Assembly: GCA_009773335.1 (NCBI GenBank) | Contig: WRPF01000003.1 | Span: forward strand, 26,596-90,595 | Direction: 5' to 3' | Length of the DNA: 64,000 bases | Origin: Caulobacteraceae bacterium | Lineage (GTDB): Bacteria > Pseudomonadota > Alphaproteobacteria > Caulobacterales > Aquidulcibacteraceae | In this document: in pieces, positions 8,852 to 17,909 of the stretch | Position numbering within the stretch: the first letter of the stretch is position 1 | Layout: the number at the start of each line of letters is the position of its first letter | Position numbers and translations under genes: made by a program | Notes under the pieces: generated by a model | What the model was told of the DNA's origin: nothing | Database searches by the model: none | What the model saw: only the letters and a program-made list of their open reading frames with translations

Positions 8852-9289
8852 ATGACACACCGAATCGAGATCTGGACGGACGGCGCCTGCAGCGGAAACC
8901 CTGGCCCCGGCGGCTGGGGAGCCGTGCTGAAACTGGCGGACGGCGAAGTGGAGCTATCAGGCGGCGAGAGCCCCACCACCAACAACCGCATGGAGCTCAT
9001 GGGCGCGATCTCGGCGCTTGAGTATCTGCCCGACGGCGCGGGCGCGACGCTGCACACCGACAGCCAGTACGTGAAGAACGGCCTCACGCAGTGGATACAC
9101 GGCTGGAAGAAAAACGGCTGGCGCACGGCTTCGCGCGAGCCGGTGAAGAATGTCGATCTCTGGCAGCGCCTCGATGCGGCGGCCGGCCGCCACAAGATCG
9201 AATGGAAGTGGGTGCGCGGGCACAACGGCGACCCGATGAACGAACGCGCCGACGGCCTCGCGCGCGCGGCGATCAAAGCTCTGCGTTAG
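8852..9289 (+). CDS. rnhA: ribonuclease HI
   Basis: Cleaves RNA in RNA-DNA hybrids. At 145 residues it has the full catalytic set: Asp in [16 protein letters not shown] (about residue 10), Glu in NNRMELMGA (about 48), Asp in HTDSQYV (about 70) and Asp in ERADGLA (about 134). The basic handle [17 protein letters not shown] is present, as in E. coli RNase HI. It is a separate transcription unit convergent with the GumN/TraB gene. Confidence 0.96.
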   Translation: MTHRIEIWTDGACSGNPGPGGWGAVLKLADGEVELSGGESPTTNNRMELMGAISALEYLPDGAGATLHTDSQYVKNGLTQWIHGWKKNGWRTASREPVKNVDLWQRLDAAAGRHKIEWKWVRGHNGDPMNERADGLARAAIKALR

Positions 9290-9298
9290 GGCGCCGCG

Positions 9299-10174
9299 TC
9301 AGGGTCCTTCGACCGCATAGCCTTTCGCGCGCAGCAACGCCGGCACGCCGCGCGGCCCGGTGAGATGCGCCGTGCCGACGGCGATGAAGACGCGCCCCTT
9401 GCCGGCCATCATGGCGTCGATCTCCGCCGTCCACGCGGCGTTGCGCTTGTGGATGAGCGCATCCGCGACCTCCGGCCCCGCCTCGTCGATCTGACGTTGC
9501 AGCAGCTTGCCCAGCTCATCGACGCGACCGTTCGCCCACAGCCGGTCCATCTCGTCTGTCGTATCGGCCTCTTCCTCGATCTGGCGCAGCGTGGCGAGGA
9601 AGAAGCGCTTCTCCGCAGCAGGCGGCAGGTCCGCGAAGATGTGCATCTGGAGCGCGGCGCTCTCGAAATACGCCATGTTCTTGCCGCGGCGCGCGGCGTC
9701 CGCCTCGAGCGCAGTCTCAACCCCCGAATTGGGATCGGCGCCTTGCCGGGTGAGCAGCGCAAGCGAGAGCTGCAGCGCCGCGATCCACGGCCGCGCCGCC
9801 TCGAGCGAGGCGGTCTCCACGCCAAGGGACTTCGCCACCCGCGCGTAGCGGGCGTTTTCCTCGGCGTTCAGCAGCGAGGTCAGCGTCACGCCGGGGGGAT
9901 TGGCGCCGAGCTGCGCCACAAGCGCGCCGATCTCCGCCACGGCGGCCTCATCGGTGGGGGCCTCGAACCACACGGTCTCGGCCGCATCGAAGGCCTGCTC
10001 GATGCGTGCGGTGCGCCATTTCACGCCCGGCGGCAGGACATGGACCGTGCCCAGGAGCCATATCTCGCTGTCGGCGTCGGCCAGCCGCCAGAGCGCCGGC
10101 CCCGACGATCTAGGGGCGCAGGCCGCCAGCATGACGCCCGCGAGAACGGCGGCGCAGAGATTCAGGACCTTCAT
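9299..10174 (-). CDS. TraB/GumN family lipoprotein
   Basis: 291 residues starting [19 protein letters not shown], a lipoprotein signal with lipobox LAAC at about 16-19. The mature domain has the GumN/TraB (erythromycin-esterase-like) pattern: [18 protein letters not shown] strand near residue 35-47 ([13 protein letters not shown]), a helical core, and the C-terminal [20 protein letters not shown] with the paired metal-binding GxxH motifs. Family members are putative metalloproteases. A longer frame to 10210 exists but would lose the lipoprotein signal. It ends 9 bases from rnhA. Confidence 0.85.
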   Translation of the reverse strand: MKVLNLCAAVLAGVMLAACAPRSSGPALWRLADADSEIWLLGTVHVLPPGVKWRTARIEQAFDAAETVWFEAPTDEAAVAEIGALVAQLGANPPGVTLTSLLNAEENARYARVAKSLGVETASLEAARPWIAALQLSLALLTRQGADPNSGVETALEADAARRGKNMAYFESAALQMHIFADLPPAAEKRFFLATLRQIEEEADTTDEMDRLWANGRVDELGKLLQRQIDEAGPEVADALIHKRNAAWTAEIDAMMAGKGRVFIAVGTAHLTGPRGVPALLRAKGYAVEGP

Positions 10175-10301
10175 CGCGCCACCATGCCGGAGGACGTTCC
10201 GCCGCGCCACGGCCGCCGGCCGCGCCCGGATTGCAGCCGCCCCCAGATTGCGCCCACACGAAGGCTCCGCTAGAGAGCGTCCCTTCCCGCGCCAGCGGTC
10301 C

Positions 10302-10378
<77 letters not shown>

Positions 10379-10422
10379 TGAAATCAATGGGTTGGGGATA
10401 TCTCGCCGCTCGGCTTTTCCCT

Positions 10423-10444
10423 TTGGTCCGCACTTGGTCCGCAC
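10423..10444. repeat. tandem 11-bp repeat downstream of tRNA-Arg
   Basis: ttggtccgcac occurs twice without a gap (10423-10433 and 10434-10444), 45 bases after the tRNA. Similar short repeats are seen at tRNA-linked attachment sites; that link is inferred. Confidence 0.6.
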
Positions 10445-10554
10445 ACTCTGATAGGGCAACCCACCCGACCGAGAACGCCGCCACCCGCACGTCCAAGACT
10501 TTCGGGACGGCCGGCCGCCTGGCGATGAATGAGGACCGCCCTATAGCATTCACG

Positions 10555-10587
10555 AGGCCAGCGGTTCGATCCCGCTCGGCCCCACCA
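10555..10587 (+). pseudogene. orphan 3' fragment of a second tRNA (possible att remnant)
   Basis: The T-arm agcgg-ttcgatc-ccgct is followed by cggcccc, discriminator A and CCA, exactly the 3' end of a tRNA. No matching 5' half (expected ggggccg) is present within 150 bases upstream and no anticodon arm can be folded. The acceptor strand and discriminator A are most like tRNA-Ala. Such 3' tRNA pieces are left when an integrative element inserts into a tRNA gene, which would mark the left edge of the catabolic island. Confidence 0.6.
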
Positions 10588-10972
10588 TGTTTCCAAGGGA
10601 TTTTTCAAAACCCGGTAACACCTCCGAAATTCCCAGGGCGGTTCATGCCTTCGAGCGCGCGCCGTTTTTGCGAATCCGATCTCTGAACACCATACGGGCC
10701 CGCCAACAGGAGCCGATGACCGACCCTGTTCCTTGGGGCCACGCCTGGTTTGAGTTTCCAGGCGGCTTGAGCCGCGGCCCGTCTGAAGGTGCGCCAGGCC
10801 GGGCGCATCGTGTCAGTGGCGGTTACGACTGCACAACGGACGTGCTGCTCCCAGGCCGGTCAGAAACGGCGCCTCCACCTGAGGTTCGTTGCGGCTTGAG
10901 CAAAAGCTACGGCAGGCAAGCGCGATCCGCGGCCAAGGGGCGAGCACAACGGCCCGTCCGGCGGCGTTCGCG
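10588..10972. other. 385-base gap without recognisable gene
   Basis: Open frames exist on both strands but none has a family signature, a good ribosome-binding site or typical composition. No integrase remnant was recognised. The stretch lies between the tRNA fragment and the first catabolic operon. Confidence 0.5.
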
Positions 10973-11803
10973 CTATGGCGCGAGCAGCAGCTGGCACGCC
11001 GCTGTATTGGAAATGGGAACGTGATAGTTGACGTGCCGTCGTTTCGATGAGGCGGACACCGCGCCTCGCATCGCGACCCAGGTCAACAGTTCGACCCCTT
11101 GCGTGCCAGCCAACTCTACGACGTCGTGAATTGAGTAGCGCGAAAGCGCGTCGGGGTTCGCTTCGAGCTCATCCAGGAATTGTTGGTCAAACGCCTTGTT
11201 GATGAAGCCGGCGCGCTCGCCGTCGAGTTGATGCGATAAACCGCCCGAAGCGATCACCGCCACCCGCTTGCAGCCCCGCCATGACGCAAGCGCCTCCCCC
11301 ACTGCACGCCCAAGCTTCAGACAACGCGATATGCTCGGCAACGGATGCTGCACCGTGTTGATCGCGATCGGCACCGCGGGCGGCGCATCGCCATCCGGCC
11401 AGAACAGCTGCAGCGGCAGGGCGAAGGCGTGATCCACGAGCATCTCCTGGCAAGTGGTGATGTCAAACTCGCGCTCAACCAGATGCTCGATCACATGCCA
11501 GGACAAATCCGGCACGCCACGGAATGGCGCCTGCACCGGCAGCCCCCAGCCCTCGTCGGCGTTGTGATAGAACGGCGCCGCTCCGACAGCGAACGTCGGC
11601 AACTTGTCGAGAAAGAAGTTGAGCCCGTGATCGTTGTAAAAGATGATAACCGCATCCGGCCTATTCTCGGCAAGCCATGACCGAATAGGCGGAAGGCCGT
11701 CAAAAAACGGTTTCCAGTACGGATCTTGCTGCAGACCCTTCGCGATCGCGCCGCCGATCGCGGGCACGTGCGAGGTGCCCAGACCACCAACAACTTCAGC
11801 CAT
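10973..11803 (-). CDS. ligB: protocatechuate 4,5-dioxygenase beta subunit
   Basis: The catalytic subunit of the class II (LigB-type) extradiol dioxygenase that opens protocatechuate between C4 and C5 to 4-carboxy-2-hydroxymuconate semialdehyde. At 276 residues it has the iron ligands His12 (TSHVP), His59 (NDHG) and Glu238 (GTQGVE), plus the catalytic base His191 (GGLSHQ), matching the spacing in the Sphingobium enzyme. The start overlaps the end of ligA by 8 bases. Gallate-type or 3-O-methylgallate activity is a possible alternative, but the separate small alpha subunit favours protocatechuate. Confidence 0.92.
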   Translation of the reverse strand: MAEVVGGLGTSHVPAIGGAIAKGLQQDPYWKPFFDGLPPIRSWLAENRPDAVIIFYNDHGLNFFLDKLPTFAVGAAPFYHNADEGWGLPVQAPFRGVPDLSWHVIEHLVEREFDITTCQEMLVDHAFALPLQLFWPDGDAPPAVPIAINTVQHPLPSISRCLKLGRAVGEALASWRGCKRVAVIASGGLSHQLDGERAGFINKAFDQQFLDELEANPDALSRYSIHDVVELAGTQGVELLTWVAMRGAVSASSKRRHVNYHVPISNTAACQLLLAP

Positions 11804-12152
11804 TGCCGCCTCCCGCCGCCAAAAGCTTGGCCTTGAACGCTTCAACTGTCATCCCGGTCTGCAGTGCGCCGACATCCTGGACGTTCAGCCCCAGGATGCC
11901 TGCGAACTTCGCAAGGTAGTAGATGTTGCCGCCTAGCGCCAACAGACCGAGCACGTCGCGCTCCCGCATCGCCTTTATCTGCGCCTCACTGAGGTCGAAG
12001 CGACGACAATAAGCTCCCTCGTCCGCCGCGAACGCCGCACGGTTCTCCGCGCTGTTGAACGAAAAACACATCTTGTTGAGCGCGTAGCCCTTCATGGCCT
12101 GAGCGCCGTCGAAGATTGTCGTTCCCTGTATCGGGCGTCTTGAAGTCTCCAT
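11796..12152 (-). CDS. ligA: protocatechuate 4,5-dioxygenase alpha subunit
   Basis: 118 residues of the small helical LigA subunit that closes over the LigB active site. Typical parts are the GYALNKMCFSFN segment near residues 22-34, NRAAFAADEGAYCRRFDLS, and ALGGNIYYLAKFAG near 73-86. The stop overlaps the ligB start, and the gene begins one base after the end of the P450 gene, so P450-ligA-ligB form one operon read leftward from the AraC-divergent promoter. Confidence 0.92.
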   Translation of the reverse strand: METSRRPIQGTTIFDGAQAMKGYALNKMCFSFNSAENRAAFAADEGAYCRRFDLSEAQIKAMRERDVLGLLALGGNIYYLAKFAGILGLNVQDVGALQTGMTVEAFKAKLLAAGGGNG

Positions 12153-12153
12153 G

Positions 12154-13332
12154 TCAAATAGCCTCCAGCATGAGCGTTGTCGGGCTCCGGAACGTGGATG
12201 ATGGCATCCACCGCAACGTTGTCTCGGTGCGCCGGAAGTTCGGAATGAGCGCGAGAAACTCTTTGATCGCCAGCCGCGCGGCGATTTTCGCGATTGGCGC
12301 GCCGAGGCAGGCGTGAACGCCGCCGCCGAAACCAAGATGGCCCACAGGCCGCCGTTCGACATCGTAAAGGTCAGGGTTCGGGAATTTGCGCTCGTCGCGG
12401 TTTCCCGCGCCGTAGGCGAGGCAGACGAAATCACCCCGCTTCATGATCTGCCCATGCAGGGCGACATCGCGCTGCAGTCGCCGCTTGAAGCGCTGCGCAG
12501 AAGTATTGAAGCGTAGACTTTCATCAATCGCCTGAGGAATGAGGTTTGGGTCCTCGGCGCACCGCCGCCTGGCCTCGGGGAAGTCGGCCAGGTTGAGCGC
12601 AAACATGGCCATGAAGCCGCCGAGCGATTCAATGCCGGCCATGATGAGCGTCGTCGTGGTGAGGAGCACTTCGCGCTCGTCGAGCCTCTCGCCGTCGATC
12701 TCGGCGACGCTGAATTGTGAGATCAGATCGCCCGTCGGCGCGATCCGGCGCGCCGCTATTGTTTTCGCCGCGAACGCCTGCATCCACTCATAGGCAGCGA
12801 TGTGCTCAGGCCCCTTTCCGCGTGTGACCGGATCGGATTGCACCATGAGCACGGCGTTGTTGCGCACCAACTGATCGTCCTCGGACTCGCGGGGCAAGCC
12901 GAGCAGACGGAATAACGTCTTCACCGTTACTTTGGCGGAGATGTCCGCGATGAAATCAAACGGACGCCTGCGATCGATCGCCGTCAGCGCCTCCCTCGCC
13001 GCTCCGCGGATGTCGTCCTCCAGATAGTCGAGGTTGCGACGCATGAAGGCGTGCTGAACAAGCGCGCGCAGGCGATTGTGGCGGGGTGGATCGGTCGTCC
13101 CTAGCGTGGCTCCGGCCCGGTTGGGCAGTTCGTCCATCAAATTCCCGGAGGCCGACGAATATGTCTCCCAGTCCTTCACAGCCGCAGCCAGGTCGTCGTA
13201 GCGCGTGAGCACCCACATCTTCGCGTGCTCACTCCAGAAACAGGGATGATTGTCGCGTAGCTCCCTGTAGGTCGGGAAAGGATCGGCGTCGAACGCGGGG
13301 GAATAGGGATCAAACACAGCCACACCGTCCAC
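12154..13332 (-). CDS. cytochrome P450
   Basis: 392 residues of a soluble bacterial P450. The haem loop is LGFGGGVHACLG (Cys near residue 345), the K-helix ExxR is ESLR, and the I-helix is AGIESLGG, where the usual oxygen-activating Thr appears to be Ser. It begins with GTG at 13332; a second in-frame GTG at 13323 has better spacing from an AAGG and may be used. No ferredoxin or ferredoxin reductase gene lies nearby. Its place at the head of the ligAB operon suggests hydroxylation or O-demethylation of an aromatic acid that then enters 4,5-cleavage; the substrate is inferred only. Confidence 0.88.
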   Translation of the reverse strand: MDGVAVFDPYSPAFDADPFPTYRELRDNHPCFWSEHAKMWVLTRYDDLAAAVKDWETYSSASGNLMDELPNRAGATLGTTDPPRHNRLRALVQHAFMRRNLDYLEDDIRGAAREALTAIDRRRPFDFIADISAKVTVKTLFRLLGLPRESEDDQLVRNNAVLMVQSDPVTRGKGPEHIAAYEWMQAFAAKTIAARRIAPTGDLISQFSVAEIDGERLDEREVLLTTTTLIMAGIESLGGFMAMFALNLADFPEARRRCAEDPNLIPQAIDESLRFNTSAQRFKRRLQRDVALHGQIMKRGDFVCLAYGAGNRDERKFPNPDLYDVERRPVGHLGFGGGVHACLGAPIAKIAARLAIKEFLALIPNFRRTETTLRWMPSSTFRSPTTLMLEAI

Positions 13333-13445
13333 CCTTGTATTATTTTATCTCCTGCGCAGCGTTTTGCCACCTTGCGAAAAGGTATTGAATGGACTGAGAG
13401 CAAGTTATTTTGTACTTTCCGGTCATGCGCTGAAGGAGTATCGGC

Positions 13446-14360
13446 TTGCCCGCGTCACCACCCACCCGCGCTTTCCCGCCATCCGTGGCCTTGCTCGACG
13501 CCGCGCCGGAAGAAGCTCAGTTTGACGACTTTCACATCGAGGCGTTGCGCGTGCGCACGGTGCGCCGCAATTGGACCATCCCCGCGCACGTCCATCACGG
13601 CCTGCATCAGGTCTTCGCGATTGAGCGCGGCGGCGTGCGTGCTGTTGTTGATGGCGAACAACTGACGGCGCGCGGGCCGGCGATACTGCTCGCGCCCTCC
13701 GCCGCGCCGCACGCCTTCCGTTTCGCGGAGGGCAGCACCGGACGCGTTCTCACGCTCCGTCACATTCGCACTTTCCTCGATCGCAAAGAACCTGCCGCTC
13801 GACTTGAGCGGCTCTTGTTCGCGCACTCTGCGATTCTGGCCTTCTCAGCTTCGTCTGCGGAATGGCGCGATCTCCTCCGCCTGCTTACAGTGCTGGAACA
13901 CGAGCGCATCCGCCGGAGAGAGGGGCCCATTGACACCGCAAACCACCTGCTCACCGCCATACTCGGCGTGCTCGCGCGCCGCGCAGAACAAAGACGCCTT
14001 GAGACGACGCATCAAGGGGCGCCGCACGCGGCGCTCTTTGCGGCATTCGAAAATCTGGTTGACGAAACTCTTCTCCAACACTTGTCCTCGTCGTCCTATG
14101 CTGGCCGGCTCGGCGTAAGCATCAGCACGCTTGATCGCATCTGCCGCAATCATGCTGGCTCAAGCCCGGCGCGGTATGTGCGCAACAGGCTTTATTTGGA
14201 GGCGCGGCGCCGTCTCGCCTATTCCGATGCAGCCATCCAACACATCGCCGACGATCTGGGCTTTGCCGATGTCGGCTACTTCTCCCGCTTCGTCTCCCGC
14301 CACTCGACGTTGTCGCCGAGCGGCTTGCGTCGCCAGCTTCGCGGGCGAGGTGAAGGATGA
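13446..14360 (+). CDS. AraC family regulator of the P450-ligAB operon (PobR-like)
   Basis: 304 residues. A cupin-type AraC_binding domain (about 20-150, with PAHVHHGLHQVF as the first His motif) is followed by two HTH motifs (SSYAGRLGVSISTLDRICR near 210-230 and IQHIADDLGFADVGYFSRFV near 258-278). The start is TTG with an ideal AAGGAG 7 bases upstream. It is divergent from the P450-ligAB operon with a 113-base intergenic region, so it probably activates that operon in response to an aromatic acid. Confidence 0.87.
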   Translation: MPASPPTRAFPPSVALLDAAPEEAQFDDFHIEALRVRTVRRNWTIPAHVHHGLHQVFAIERGGVRAVVDGEQLTARGPAILLAPSAAPHAFRFAEGSTGRVLTLRHIRTFLDRKEPAARLERLLFAHSAILAFSASSAEWRDLLRLLTVLEHERIRRREGPIDTANHLLTAILGVLARRAEQRRLETTHQGAPHAALFAAFENLVDETLLQHLSSSSYAGRLGVSISTLDRICRNHAGSSPARYVRNRLYLEARRRLAYSDAAIQHIADDLGFADVGYFSRFVSRHSTLSPSGLRRQLRGRGEG

Positions 14361-14369
14361 CGACGGGCC

Positions 14370-14680
14370 ACATCCATCGGCTTTCGCGCTTCGATCGATT
14401 TGTTGATCACCTTTGTCGAAGACCGGAATGCGGGCTTGATGTCGTTCTCACCGACCACCTTTCGAGCGATTTCGCCGAACCGTAGACCGCGCCTGCAATG
14501 GCCTTCGCGGCTTGTTTCCAAAGCGGTGCTGCACGCGACCGGCCAACCGCTTTGCGGCCTCGCTCCTGACTTTCCGGAGCGCGCCACAACCCTCGATACC
14601 GACGATGACGGAACAGGTCACGTCGACGGCGTAGTTGAGGGCCGCAACGCGAGCACTTGTGAAACAGCGGACCGCATCAC
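14370..14680 (-). pseudogene. decayed DDE transposase fragment (IS1182-like)
   Basis: Reading leftward, pieces of an IS1182-type transposase appear in different frames: NYAVDVTCSVIVGIE (14590-14636, compare NYLID..VIVDVEA), then VQHRFGNKP, then AVYGSAKSLERW in a second frame (TAYGSAE.L.WL), then ENDIKP and, shifted again, RIPVFDKG (compare PHIPVFDKS). No intact frame or terminal repeats remain. This is direct evidence of past mobile-element activity inside the catabolic region and accounts for most of the gap between the AraC and dehydrogenase genes. Confidence 0.6.
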
Positions 14681-14687
14681 CGCTCCA

Positions 14688-16895
14688 TCAATAGTTCGAC
14701 ATGGCCACGGCGTTTCGGGCGTCGAGCGGCTTGCCGGCGCGTTGCAGCTGCAGTTCGCGAGCGCGGGTCCTGCGCTGCTCGTCGATCAGGTAGGCGTGGA
14801 TGGCGTTCACCTCCCCCGGTGTCAGCGTGTCGTCCCAGCGCGGCATGCCGTTCGCCAGGAACCAGCCCTCCAGAACGATCCCGTTGAACGCCGCGTGCGT
14901 CGCTGGCGCCATGCGACGCAGGTCCGGCGCTGTCGAGCGTGGTTGATTGGAATGGCAGATGGCGCAGTTGGCGAGGAACTGGCCGTGTCCAAACGCGATG
15001 GTCTGCCGCGTGACGCCCCGCGCCTGCGGCGGCGGCGGCGGCGCGACTGTCAGCGGCGGCAGCAGCTCTGGCCGCGCGACAGCGCCGCCATCAAGCCTGA
15101 AGACCAGGATTCGGTTCGCGTTCCCCCGCGAATACGCAGCAGAGTTGTCGGGGACATAGGACCAGCCGCCACCGCCGAAGCCCGTGGCGATCGCGACGTA
15201 CTGCACGCCTTTCACGCGGTAGGTCATGGGCGCAGCCATCATGGAAGAGCCTGTGTCGATTTCCTTGAGCACCTGCCCGGTGTCGGCGTTGCGCACGAAG
15301 AAGCGCCCGTCGATGGAGCCGTGCATCAACAGACCGGATCGCGTAGCGAGCACGCCGTTTCTATCCTGCGCACCAGATGTGTGAACGGCCCAGACTGTTT
15401 TACCGCTCAGCGCGTCGATCGCCCGTATCTCGGAGCTGAATGGCCGCTCCACCACCGAGCGCCATTCCGGAAGCGCCTTGACCGCCGCCTGAACAGGCGG
15501 CGGCAAGGTCGGCAAGACCGCCTGAAGATCGCTGGTGAAGATGAGGACGGCGCCGGCGTTCAATGCGCGTGATCGATGCGGCGCCGGCCCTGGCAGCGCC
15601 GGCGGCGTGAACATCAGGTTGCCCATGTCGAGGACGGCGGCGAAATAGAGGCCCCGTTCGGGGTCGTAGGCTGGCGGATACCAGTTCCGCGCGCCGGCCG
15701 CGGAGGGAAAGACGATCTTGGGGCCTGTGGCGTAGTCGGAGGACTGCGGCGTGGGGCGCGGGCGACCGGTCGCCAGATCGTAGCCATCCGTCCACGTGGT
15801 GCGCACCAAAGCGTTCGCGCGAAGCGGTCTGCCTGTCTCGCGATCGATCACGAACAGGAATCCGTTCTTCACGGAATGCAGGATGACCGGCCGTTTTCGG
15901 CCGTCTATCTCGACATCCGCGAGGATCATCGGCTGCGACGCCGTGTAGTCCCAGCTGTCGCCCGGTGTTTCCTGAAAATGCCACCTGACCTTCCCGGTCG
16001 CCCTGTCCAGGGCCACGACGGACGACAGATAGAGATTGTCCCCGCCGCGCGGCGAACGCTGGCTGATCGGATACGGGCCGCCATTGCCGACGCCGATGTA
16101 GACCGCGTCGAAACCCGGGTCGTAGTGGATGGCGTCCCAGACCGTTCCGCCGCCGCCAATGTCCCAGCGGCTGTGCGGATCCCAGGTTTCAGCCGCCGCC
16201 TCAAGGGCGGCGTTTTCCTGCGGACCTTGTCGCGGATCGTGGGGAATGGTGAAGAAGCGCCAGACCTGCGCACCTGTATCGATCCGATATGCGGTGACGT
16301 AGCCGCGCACGTCGAATTCTGCGCCCGCATTGCCGATGACGACCAGGTCGCCAGCGATCTCGGGTGCGCCGGTAACGGTGTAGCCGCGCGCTCGATCCAC
16401 GATCGTGTCGACTTTCCACACGACCGCCCCCGTCGCCGCGTTCAGCGCATAGAGGTAGCCATCAAGGGACGCGACCATGACTTTGCCGTCCCGCACGGCC
16501 ACGCCGCGATTGGCCTGATCACAGCAGGCGACGCGATTGGACTGCATGTCCACTTCCGGCTCGAATCTCCAGATTTCCTCCCCCGTCGCCGCGTTCAGCG
16601 CGTAAGCGCGTCCGAGATTTCCGCTTGTATACATGACGCCGTCGATCACGACCGGCGTCGCCTCCTGCACGCGATTGGTGCCCAGATCGAAGGACCAGGC
16701 CAGGCCCAGCCGACCGACATTCCCGGGCGTGATATCGGTCAACGTCGAGTAGTGGCTCTTGGCGGCGTCGCCCCCTGGCGTGGTCCAATCGTCGCCAGCG
16801 CCGATGGGGGCGCCCGCGCGTCGGCCACAGCCGATCAGGACAGCGCAGAGAACGGCAAGGACCAGAAACGGCGCGATCCGATGCATGGAGTTCAT
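14688..16895 (-). CDS. PQQ-dependent quinohaemoprotein dehydrogenase, lipoprotein form
   Basis: 735 residues: a lipoprotein signal (LIGC, Cys23), an eight-bladed PQQ propeller with repeated W-motifs (ALNAATGEEIWRFE, ALDRATGKVRWHF, AIDALSGKTVWAV), and a C-terminal cytochrome c domain with CAICH at 644-648 and a downstream NGMPRWDD Met ligand. The vicinal Cys pair is at 124-125 (ACCD). WDYTASQ supplies the active-site Asp. It is like type II alcohol dehydrogenases, which oxidise primary alcohols in the periplasm and pass electrons to cytochrome c. Its ATG overlaps the NmrA-like stop (ATGA). An aryl or phenylpropanoid alcohol substrate is inferred from context. Confidence 0.9.
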   Translation of the reverse strand: MNSMHRIAPFLVLAVLCAVLIGCGRRAGAPIGAGDDWTTPGGDAAKSHYSTLTDITPGNVGRLGLAWSFDLGTNRVQEATPVVIDGVMYTSGNLGRAYALNAATGEEIWRFEPEVDMQSNRVACCDQANRGVAVRDGKVMVASLDGYLYALNAATGAVVWKVDTIVDRARGYTVTGAPEIAGDLVVIGNAGAEFDVRGYVTAYRIDTGAQVWRFFTIPHDPRQGPQENAALEAAAETWDPHSRWDIGGGGTVWDAIHYDPGFDAVYIGVGNGGPYPISQRSPRGGDNLYLSSVVALDRATGKVRWHFQETPGDSWDYTASQPMILADVEIDGRKRPVILHSVKNGFLFVIDRETGRPLRANALVRTTWTDGYDLATGRPRPTPQSSDYATGPKIVFPSAAGARNWYPPAYDPERGLYFAAVLDMGNLMFTPPALPGPAPHRSRALNAGAVLIFTSDLQAVLPTLPPPVQAAVKALPEWRSVVERPFSSEIRAIDALSGKTVWAVHTSGAQDRNGVLATRSGLLMHGSIDGRFFVRNADTGQVLKEIDTGSSMMAAPMTYRVKGVQYVAIATGFGGGGWSYVPDNSAAYSRGNANRILVFRLDGGAVARPELLPPLTVAPPPPPQARGVTRQTIAFGHGQFLANCAICHSNQPRSTAPDLRRMAPATHAAFNGIVLEGWFLANGMPRWDDTLTPGEVNAIHAYLIDEQRRTRARELQLQRAGKPLDARNAVAMSNY

Positions 16896-17806
16896 TGCGG
16901 CCAGCTCGATTTGAATTGCATCATCACGTCCCTGAGCGTTCGTGGCGGCCTGCCGGTGATCCGCTCAACATGGTTGGTCAGCGCGTCGAAATAGCCTTCG
17001 CGAATCGACTGGCCGAAGGTCACCATGTCGTCGCTGCTCCACGGGATCGGCCCGTCCGGCGCGATGTCGGAGGCATGGCGCGGAACGCCGAGTGAATCAA
17101 AATACGCAAACATCTCTTCGTCGCTGACCTGGTCCACGACTATTGGACGCCCGGCCACGTGGCCGGCCAAACTCATCGCCTGGGGGATGGTGAACAATTC
17201 GGGACCTGTGAGGTCGTAGGCCTGGTTCTCGTGCCCGCCCTCAGCCAGCACCGCGGCCGCCACGGCCACGCAATCGTCGCGCGACACGAAGGCGACGCGA
17301 CCGACCCCGCAGTTGTCCGGCTTGCGCCCTCCCATCTGGAGCGCGGGTATGACCATCGCGCCGGCGATCGCTTCCGCGTACTGGCTGTCGCGCAGAAAAG
17401 TCCATGTTGCGCCCGAAGCCTCGATGATCTCCTCTGTCGCGCGGTGATCCGCCTTCACGATCGCCGGATTGCCTGGCGCCGCGACGCCCAGGAGCGATGT
17501 GTAGACGATGTGCCTAACGCCGGCCGCCACGGCTGCCTCGACTGCATTGCGGTGCTGGCCGACGCGGGTCCCCACACGCGCCGTGCTGATCAGGAGCATG
17601 CGCTCACCGCCAGCGAACGCCGACGCCAGGCCCGCGGGTTCGTCGAAATCGGCGTAGCGCACCGTGGCGCCCCTGGCGGCAAAGTCGGCCAGTTTCGCGG
17701 GCGTGCGCGACAGGAGTATCAGATTTGCGGGCCCCACCCGCTCCAGCAGCGACGCCGCGGCTGCCCGCCCAAATGCGCCTGAAGCGCCGCTCACGACAAT
17801 CGACAC
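16892..17806 (-). CDS. NmrA/SDR-a5 type NAD(P)-binding oxidoreductase
   Basis: 304 residues with an N-terminal Rossmann motif (VVSGASGAFGRAAAASLL, residues 3-20) and the atypical-SDR/NmrA layout: ISTARVG strand, HRNAVEAAVAAGVRHIVYTS (about 95-114) and FLRDSQYAE (about 145). Relatives include QorB-like quinone reductases. The start is a GTG at 17806; the frame upstream to 17944 runs through the promoter and operator. It is first in the operon with the PQQ dehydrogenase. It probably reduces a carbonyl or quinone in the same pathway. Confidence 0.8.
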   Translation of the reverse strand: MSIVVSGASGAFGRAAAASLLERVGPANLILLSRTPAKLADFAARGATVRYADFDEPAGLASAFAGGERMLLISTARVGTRVGQHRNAVEAAVAAGVRHIVYTSLLGVAAPGNPAIVKADHRATEEIIEASGATWTFLRDSQYAEAIAGAMVIPALQMGGRKPDNCGVGRVAFVSRDDCVAVAAAVLAEGGHENQAYDLTGPELFTIPQAMSLAGHVAGRPIVVDQVSDEEMFAYFDSLGVPRHASDIAPDGPIPWSSDDMVTFGQSIREGYFDALTNHVERITGRPPRTLRDVMMQFKSSWPQ

Positions 17807-17855
17807 CCTTCGGCTCCCCAATGTGTCCGGTTCTGGCGACCACGACTTGCTGCAT

Positions 17856-17875
17856 ACAATAACGAATGTTATTGT
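17856..17875. promoter_or_regulatory. regulon operator copy 1 (TAAC-N4-GTTA)
   Basis: ACAATAACGAATGTTATTGT has perfect 8-base outer arms. It lies in the divergent region 49 bases from the NmrA start and 34 bases from the NTF2-like start. It is the first of seven related sites between 17.8 and 30.9 kb. Confidence 0.75.
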
Positions 17876-17909
17876 TAGGGCAAGCGCGACGATCAACATG
17901 GAAGGGCAG

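Noticed and set aside
10379..10600. Second complete tRNA gene after tRNA-Arg
   Set aside because: Only the T-arm and 3' acceptor can be folded; the D-arm, anticodon arm and 5' acceptor strand are missing.
15576..16994. 472-codon open frame opposite the PQQ dehydrogenase
   Set aside because: Antisense shadow; propeller repeats and the CXXCH motif are on the other strand.
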